From NCBI RefSeq assembly GCF_021018805.1, contig NC_086258.1, forward strand, positions 11,677,100 to 11,741,099: 64,000 nucleotides of DNA, written 5' to 3'. This document shows positions 58,342 through 64,000 of this stretch, in pieces. Source of the DNA: Prinia subflava (lineage: Eukaryota; Chordata; Aves; Passeriformes; Cisticolidae). A program made the translations under genes and the position numbers. A model generated the notes under the pieces. It was given only the letters and a program-made list of their open reading frames with translations, searched no databases and was not told the origin of the DNA. Positions within the stretch are counted from its first letter, which is position 1; each line of letters begins with the position of its first letter.

Positions 58342-60373
58342 CGTGCCAAAGCCTTCCCCCGGCCCCGCTGGCCGTGCCGGGCTGCCAGGGGCTCTGGGTG
58401 CGCACACCTGCGGCCGCGGTGCTTCCGCGGTGACTCAGGGGCCCCGTACCAATGAGCTCTGGGCCTTCTGGGCGTCACCCCGGCCTCGCCGAGAGCCAGC
58501 ACCAGCAACACCCTGTTCCTGCTGCCGTGAGCCACAGCCGGAGCACCTTAACTCCTGTGCTGCCGGCTGGGAAGGGCCGCCAGGGCCCTGCTCTGCTCCT
58601 TGGCTCAGGGCCGGTGGACGCCGTGTGCTGGGGTCGCAGCCAGGCAGGCCCGGCCCTTCCTTCCTCGGGGCCTGCCAGGACACTCGCCCCGGCACATCTC
58701 GAGCTCGCGGCGCAGCGCCGGGGTCCCCTCCCTTCCCCTCCACCAGCTGGGCCCCCACACACCAGCAGAGCCCCAGCCCTGCAGCTCCCCTGTCTCAGCC
58801 AGACCTCTCCACTGCAGGTCCAGGCCCTGTGCTGGCTGTAGGCACCACTGGCACCCACTCCGCTCCACAGGCTCCATGGCATCTCCCACAGCTGGCTGGG
58901 ACAAGAATGGAATCAGGAGAAGGTCTAGGAGTCATGCCAGTCCCCACGGGATGTTGTTCCCCACTGTCTTGCCCCCTTGCTATGGGATGTCTGTAGGGAC
59001 CCCACTGCCCTGTGCAGGACCCCTGTGTGGTGAGTCCAGGTGCTGTGGGACCGTGGCTGCAGTGGCAGCGACCCCAGCACATCCCTGTCCCCGTCAGTTG
59101 CCTGGAGAGGCCGCATCAGCTTCAGCTGCCTTGACTCAGCTAAATCCTGCTCAGCAGCACGAGATGGAGACACGGCACACAAAATGCCAGCTATGGACTA
59201 CAGGGAGGGTGGGCTTCAGAAGGCTCGGGGTGTCCTTTGGCCCCCTGAGCTGCAGCAGCAGCCAGCCCCGCTGCTGGCCCACGCTATACCACAGCAAAGG
59301 GGCAACAGCCCTGGGGCAGGCAGCCCGCGGGGGTGAGCACAGGGTCTCTGCTCTGCTGGTGCTGCTGCGAGTGCTGCGACCACTGTGCCCTTGGTGGGGT
59401 CCCGTGGGGCCCCCAGAAACATCCTGCCTGTCTCCTCATACCACATCCTGTTTTCACGGTGGCCATGTGCACACCCTGGGTTGCGTCAGCCCCATCCTTC
59501 CCCACTGACAGCTGAGGTGCATCAGAAGGGTTTGGGGACAGGCAGCTCCAGGACATGCACTCCTAGGCTGCTGGACCCTGTGCTCAGGACACTCTCCTGC
59601 TTTTGTGCAGCCCTGCCCATCACCCCATTAAACTGGCTTCCCTGACCCAGAGCCCATCAAGGAACCCCCACAGCCAATATCTTGCTCCCAGTGGCTCAAG
59701 GCTCCAATGGGAGCCATGCACGGACCCCCAGCCTCCAGCACGGCTGAGTGGGCAGCAGCTCAGCCATGTCTACAGACACAGTGCATGTGCAAGGAATGCA
59801 GCCAGGCAGGCACCTCACCTGCTCCCAGAACTGCTTATGGTGCCAGGCCTTGAGAGGAGCAGAGCCCACTGGTGCTCAGCCACAGCACTGGCCGAGAAGG
59901 TCCCGCAACCCCATCCCACTGCGCAGCCCCCAGTCCCACAGCTGGGCAGGAACCAGCAGACAGCAGCAGGTCACAGAGGCGGCTGACCTTCAGCTCACCC
60001 ACAGCATGGCAGGAGCTGGGCTTTCCCACACAGAATTCCCTTTGGAGAGTGCCACCCTCCCCTCTGTAGGCACAGCCACTTCTTGTGATGAGGGCGACCG
60101 AGCGCTCACACATCCTAAGGGACAGGGGAGGGTATGAGGGGCTGGGGCACCACACACCATGGCCATGCCTGTGACCCCCCAGCCACCACCGCTGGCTCCC
60201 AAACACCCCCACCCCAGCACGGCACCAGCTCCAGCGCAGGGCAATGCCAGGCGAGGGGGCCAGTGCCTGTCCCTCCTGCAGGGGCTCGGTGCTTGCAGAG
60301 GCCCGAGCTTGGGAAGGCAGGCAGAGGAAGGAGGCAGTGAGATGGCGAGGACACTCTGTGCTGCTTTCAGCAG

Positions 60374-60412
60374 GAGCCATATGGAGCCAGGGCCATATGG
60401 AGCCGGAGCCAT
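60374..60412. repeat. Short GCCATATGGAGCC direct repeat
   Basis: Two copies of GCCATATGGAGCC and a third partial copy lie within 40 bp. The palindrome CATATG is at the centre of each full copy. It is non-coding sequence upstream of CYTH1. Confidence 0.7.
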
Positions 60413-60984
60413 GGGCACCGCTGTGTCTGCTGGGGGATGGGAACCCCGCGGCACACAGGGGAGGGGGGCACGCAGTGCCTACCTGCCTTGGCAGCCACCG
60501 AGGGACAGAGGAATGCCTGGAAACTGGAGGCGCAGAGCTCGCTGACTGTCCCCATGCTGCGGGGGTCCCACGCAGGATGCCACCAGCTCCAGGAGGGCAA
60601 GGCAGGGACAGGCAGAGGCAGGCAGAAGCAGAGAGAGGCCAGACAGGTCCGTGTGGCTGAGCAGTGGGCCCTCCGGTACTAGGCAGGTGCCCAGTACCTC
60701 GGGCAGTTCCCCAGTACTGTGGGGCAGGGTGCAAGCAGGGGAGCCGGAGTACTCCCAGTTCTGGCTGGAGCTGGCTCTGGTAGGGGAGCTCCAGCCGCAG
60801 GAGCCCACGCGCCAGCCCCAGCCAATCCCCGCCGCACCGGCACACCAGCCCGTGCCACCGCCGGAGCCCCAGCGGGCGGCTCAAAGCCACTTAGAGGACG
60901 AGGAGTTTCAGAACTTCCCAGCAGCCCCCCTGCCCAGGCTGCCTGCCCCGGCAGCCCCCTTGCCCCTGCGGGGGGCCGGCAGCG

Positions 60985-61060
60985 GGGTATTTTTAGAGTG
61001 GTTTTATCCCTCCGTATTAGAGCATTAAGCATCAGGAGCCGGCGGTCGCATAGCAACGAG
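60985..61060. promoter_or_regulatory. AT-rich islet with MEF2-like and X-box-like motifs
   Basis: Inside GC-rich DNA, a 75-bp stretch has TATTTTTAG (60988-60996, 9 of 10 bases of a MEF2 site), a reverse GATA core (in 61001-61010), two TTA-type homeobox cores (61015-61029) and GTCGCATAGCAAC (61045-61057), close to an RFX X-box. The motif cluster is seen directly; enhancer function is inference. Confidence 0.4.
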
Positions 61061-64000
61061 CGCCGCATGAAGGAAGGTGCACCCGGAGACGCGCGGCGGT
61101 GCGAGTGTGGGGGTGCCCACGGCCCCCGCTCCTGGGCACAGGGCCCCAGTCCCAGCCCTGACCCAGCCTGACACGCTCAGCCAGCACCAGCAGACACCAA
61201 TCCCAGCCAGGCCCCAGAGGTATTGCCCCTCTGCTGCGGCCCTGGTGTGTGCGGGGCTCCTGCAGCAGGAACCAGGGGATCCCAGGCTGGGGGACAGCTG
61301 TGCAGCTGGGAAATGCACAACCCTCCCAACCCTCCAACCCCACAGGCATTGAGCAAACCCAAACCGGACTGACAGCTCCCTTCCTCAAAGCAGGAGCGAT
61401 CCTGAGCACAGGGCACGGCCATGAGTAACAAACCCCAGGGCCTGTCAGGGCAGGAGCAGTTCGACAGCTCTGCTCACCCGCCCCTGCATCCCCTGGGAGT
61501 GCTGAGCCAGGAGTAACCTGAGTGGGGCAGGCAGGAACCCAGCTGGGGCGGGCAGTGGGGAAGGGCACCCTGGCAGGCAGGAGCAGTCCCTGATCCCAGT
61601 GTGACTGCAGAGAGGAGGAGAGACAGTGGAGAAGTGCAGCTGACAGGGCTGAGAGGGCAGCCAGGCACTCACTGCTGATGTGACTGACCTTCTGCTTTCA
61701 ACACCACTTCCCTTTTCCCAGGGGACAGAGCAGTGGTTGCCACATCATCAGGAGGTGAAAGGGCAAGTGAAGGGAGCCAGGGGCACAGGGGAGGCTGAGC
61801 TGGGCACGTGCTGTACCAGCGCCTGCCTGGGCCTGGACTGGCATCTGGAGAAACCCCTGTGTGGCACAGGCACGTGGGTGCTGTGACTGGCATGAGGCAG
61901 AGCCAGGTAGCATCTCCCACACAGAATGACCTGGATGCCTGGTTTGGTCCTTACCCCCTGTCCAAGAGAGGTGGGGTGCTTACAAACCACAGCTAGAGCC
62001 CTGACATGAATGCAGGGCTCATTGTTCTCTGCTCCAAACACCTCAGGAGAGGAACTGGACAACTGTCTCTGCCTGAGCACCCGGCTCTGCTCTCCAAGCC
62101 TGGTGCTACCCCTGCACTGTCTCTCTGCCTTTGACCTGGGAGTCCATCCCTGAGCTCTGTGGAAGAGTTGCTCTCCAAGTCAGCAACTTGCCCAGGCTGA
62201 TACACACTGTGCAAGGGAAGGGGCTGGGGTATCAGCAGCAGCTCCCCCAGCAGTGTTCCCTGGTGCCCAGGGACATGCTGTGGTCCCAGGATGCTTCCAA
62301 AACAGCTAAACCTGTGCCAAAGGGCTGCCAGCACCCACTGGCAAAAAAAAGGACTTTGCAGGCTGGTGGCGAGAAGGGCAGTGACTACCTGGATGAGCAA
62401 GCCCTCAGCCATCCTGCTGCAGACCTGGCAGCCCACCCTCCTTGGGGATCCCCCACACCTTGCACAGCCCACCCTGCTACCGCATACCCATCCTGTCCCA
62501 GACAGCAAGGGCTCCAGGCCCAAGCAGCTTTGCTGGAGGCTGCATCAACCCCGCTTAGAGAAATCCCTTAATCCCAGGCCGGAGTGAGCGGTAATCCCTT
62601 GGGTGCAGCGGGATTACCAGCACTGCCCAATCCCCCTCTCCCTGGGGCCAGGTCTGAGCCGTGATGAGGCCCAGCTTAGGACACGGTGCCAGGACAGGAC
62701 TGTGCTCCCCACATCCTCTCACCAGTGCTACAGCTCGGCAAGGCAGGAGCAGCCAGGACAGTTCCTTGCCAGGATACCTCTGCCCCACGGTCTGGAGGCG
62801 TTTGACCCACACCACTGCTCTCGGTCAGTGCCGGTCTGGGATGGGCTCAGTCTTGATGCTGTCCCCACGGGGAGATGCTGGGAAGGGGGTGGGAGTGCAG
62901 CCCCACGCCCTGGCAGGAGCAGGGGGAGCACACATCTGTGCCGCCAGCTGCTCGCCCTGGGATTTGCTCTCTGCTGAGGCAGACGGCTGAAGAGAGGCCG
63001 TGAGCCGTGGGGCAGACACTGGCGTCAGCACTATCCCACCAGAAAGAGACTCCCCGTCGGCTCCCACCCCGCTACAGCCCCGGCAGAATGTCCTTGGCTA
63101 AACCAACTCAGCTTAAGGGCTTCAGGGCAGCTGTGGGTTGTGCTGCCCCAGCACAGGAGCAGTGGCGGGTTGGAGGCGGCCGTGCGCTCCCTGTGGCGGG
63201 ATGAGCGGGACATCTCTAACGCTGAGAGATGACCCGGGATGTCTTCCAGGTGATTCCGGGAAGCAATGAGACGCTGCTCGCAGAACGCTCCCCACAGCGC
63301 TCTCCTGCTAATGGGCTGTATCTGACAACACCCGAGCCAGGCTGCAGCCGCTGGCACCTTCCTTATCTTACACAGCGGAGTCCTCGCAGCCAAGCACAGT
63401 CACTTCTGGGGTGGAACAGCAGCTCCTAATCGCCTGCGTCGCACAGCTGGGCAGGAAACCGGCCGTGAACCAGCACTGCCGGCAGTGGCACTTCGCTGGC
63501 ACCAGCTGCTCCCAGAACGGTCACCAGCACGGCTCCGGCTCTGGGGCCATGGCCTCACATCTCACCCAGATTCCAGTCTCCCCTCAGCAACGTCCCTGCT
63601 CAAGGCAAAACCACCTGCTGACACACGGAAACCCGCCTGGGAGAGACCAGGCACAGGCAGGGTCTCCCGGCCCGGTCCCGGTCCTCAGCACCGGGAGGGA
63701 ACGCTCTGCGGGCACGGAGGGCAAAAGGCAGCGGAAGGAAAATGCACGGGCATGAGAGAGGAGACCTTGCAAGCCCCGATCCACCGTGGCCCGCCCTGGG
63801 AGCGGGTCCAGGGCACTCGCCGGGAGCTCCCGAACCGGGGAGGTTGTGACATTCAGCAGGCACCGTCGAGGCGAACCTGCCCTGAGCTCTGCGGAGCCGA
63901 GACTCGGCAGTGCCGTGGCAGCACCTGAGCAAAGTGCGAGCGGCCGTGGGAAGGCGTGCGGCGGCCCGCGGAGCTCGCAGTGCGGCACCGGCGGCCCGCG

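Larger units (their letters stand above)
57960..58460. promoter_or_regulatory. CpG island around the alternative CYTH1 first exon
   Basis: CpG density rises sharply around the candidate first exon and the 11-bp array. An AP-1/NF-E2-like TGACTCA lies at 58431-58437, about 90 bp upstream of the ATG. No TATA box is seen. Confidence 0.6.
58342..64000 (-). other. CYTH1 upstream region or first intron of the main transcript
   Basis: No coding exon was recognised over 5.6 kb. Open frames up to 351 codons (for example 59835-60890, minus) are GC-biased and show no family resemblance. Two stretches stand out: an AT-rich islet near 60985-61060, and rising CpG density from about 63640 to the end, which may be the edge of another promoter island. 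The usual CYTH1 first exon probably lies beyond the right edge. Confidence 0.6.

Noticed and set aside
59835..60890. 351-codon open frame on the minus strand
   Set aside because: It is in the non-coding CYTH1 upstream region. Its composition follows GC bias and no known protein is recognised.
1..64000. tRNA, rRNA, CR1-type LINE or endogenous retrovirus remnants
   Set aside because: Both strands were read by eye and no cloverleaf boxes, CR1 tail octamers or retroviral gene remnants were recognised. A covariance-model and repeat-library search would settle this.

Overview
The window is vertebrate nuclear DNA, most likely from a bird, on a GC-rich microchromosome-like segment. The evidence is spliced genes with GT-AG introns, introns often of only 70-250 bp, CpG islands at promoters, and the gene order PGS1 - DNAH17 - CYTH1. 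That is the order known from human 17q25.3 and, in birds, chromosome 18-type segments. All three genes were reconstructed by hand from splice sites and reading-frame phase.

Layout. (1) About 1-15.9 kb, plus strand: PGS1, the mitochondrial phosphatidylglycerophosphate synthase, with nine coding exons (610/640 to 13860), a CpG-island promoter and a probable 2 kb 3' UTR. (2) 15.4-47.4 kb, minus strand: DNAH17, an axonemal outer-arm dynein heavy chain. It has 80 coding exons that join without any frameshift or stop into 13,386 nt (4,461 aa). (3) 48.6 kb to the right edge, minus strand: CYTH1, an ARF guanine-nucleotide exchange factor. Its exons 2 to last are complete, with one candidate alternative first exon at 58317-58341. 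The usual first exon was not found and probably lies beyond the window.

The genes are not a functional unit: one makes a mitochondrial lipid, one is a ciliary/flagellar motor, and one regulates membrane traffic and integrins. Their physical relations are still informative. PGS1 and DNAH17 converge and their 3' ends probably overlap. DNAH17 and CYTH1 are in tandem, with about 1.2 kb between the CYTH1 poly(A) signal and the DNAH17 start codon.

I saw no wholly new biological system. The observations most worth a second look are a 3-nt CYTH1 microexon behind a very T-rich tract (it switches a two-glycine to a three-glycine PH domain), a ten-copy 11-bp CpG-rich tandem array beside the alternative CYTH1 promoter, a DNAH17 intron made almost entirely of G-rich pentamers, two GC-AG introns in DNAH17, the PGS1/DNAH17 antisense overlap, and a compact AT-rich putative regulatory islet at about 61.0 kb.
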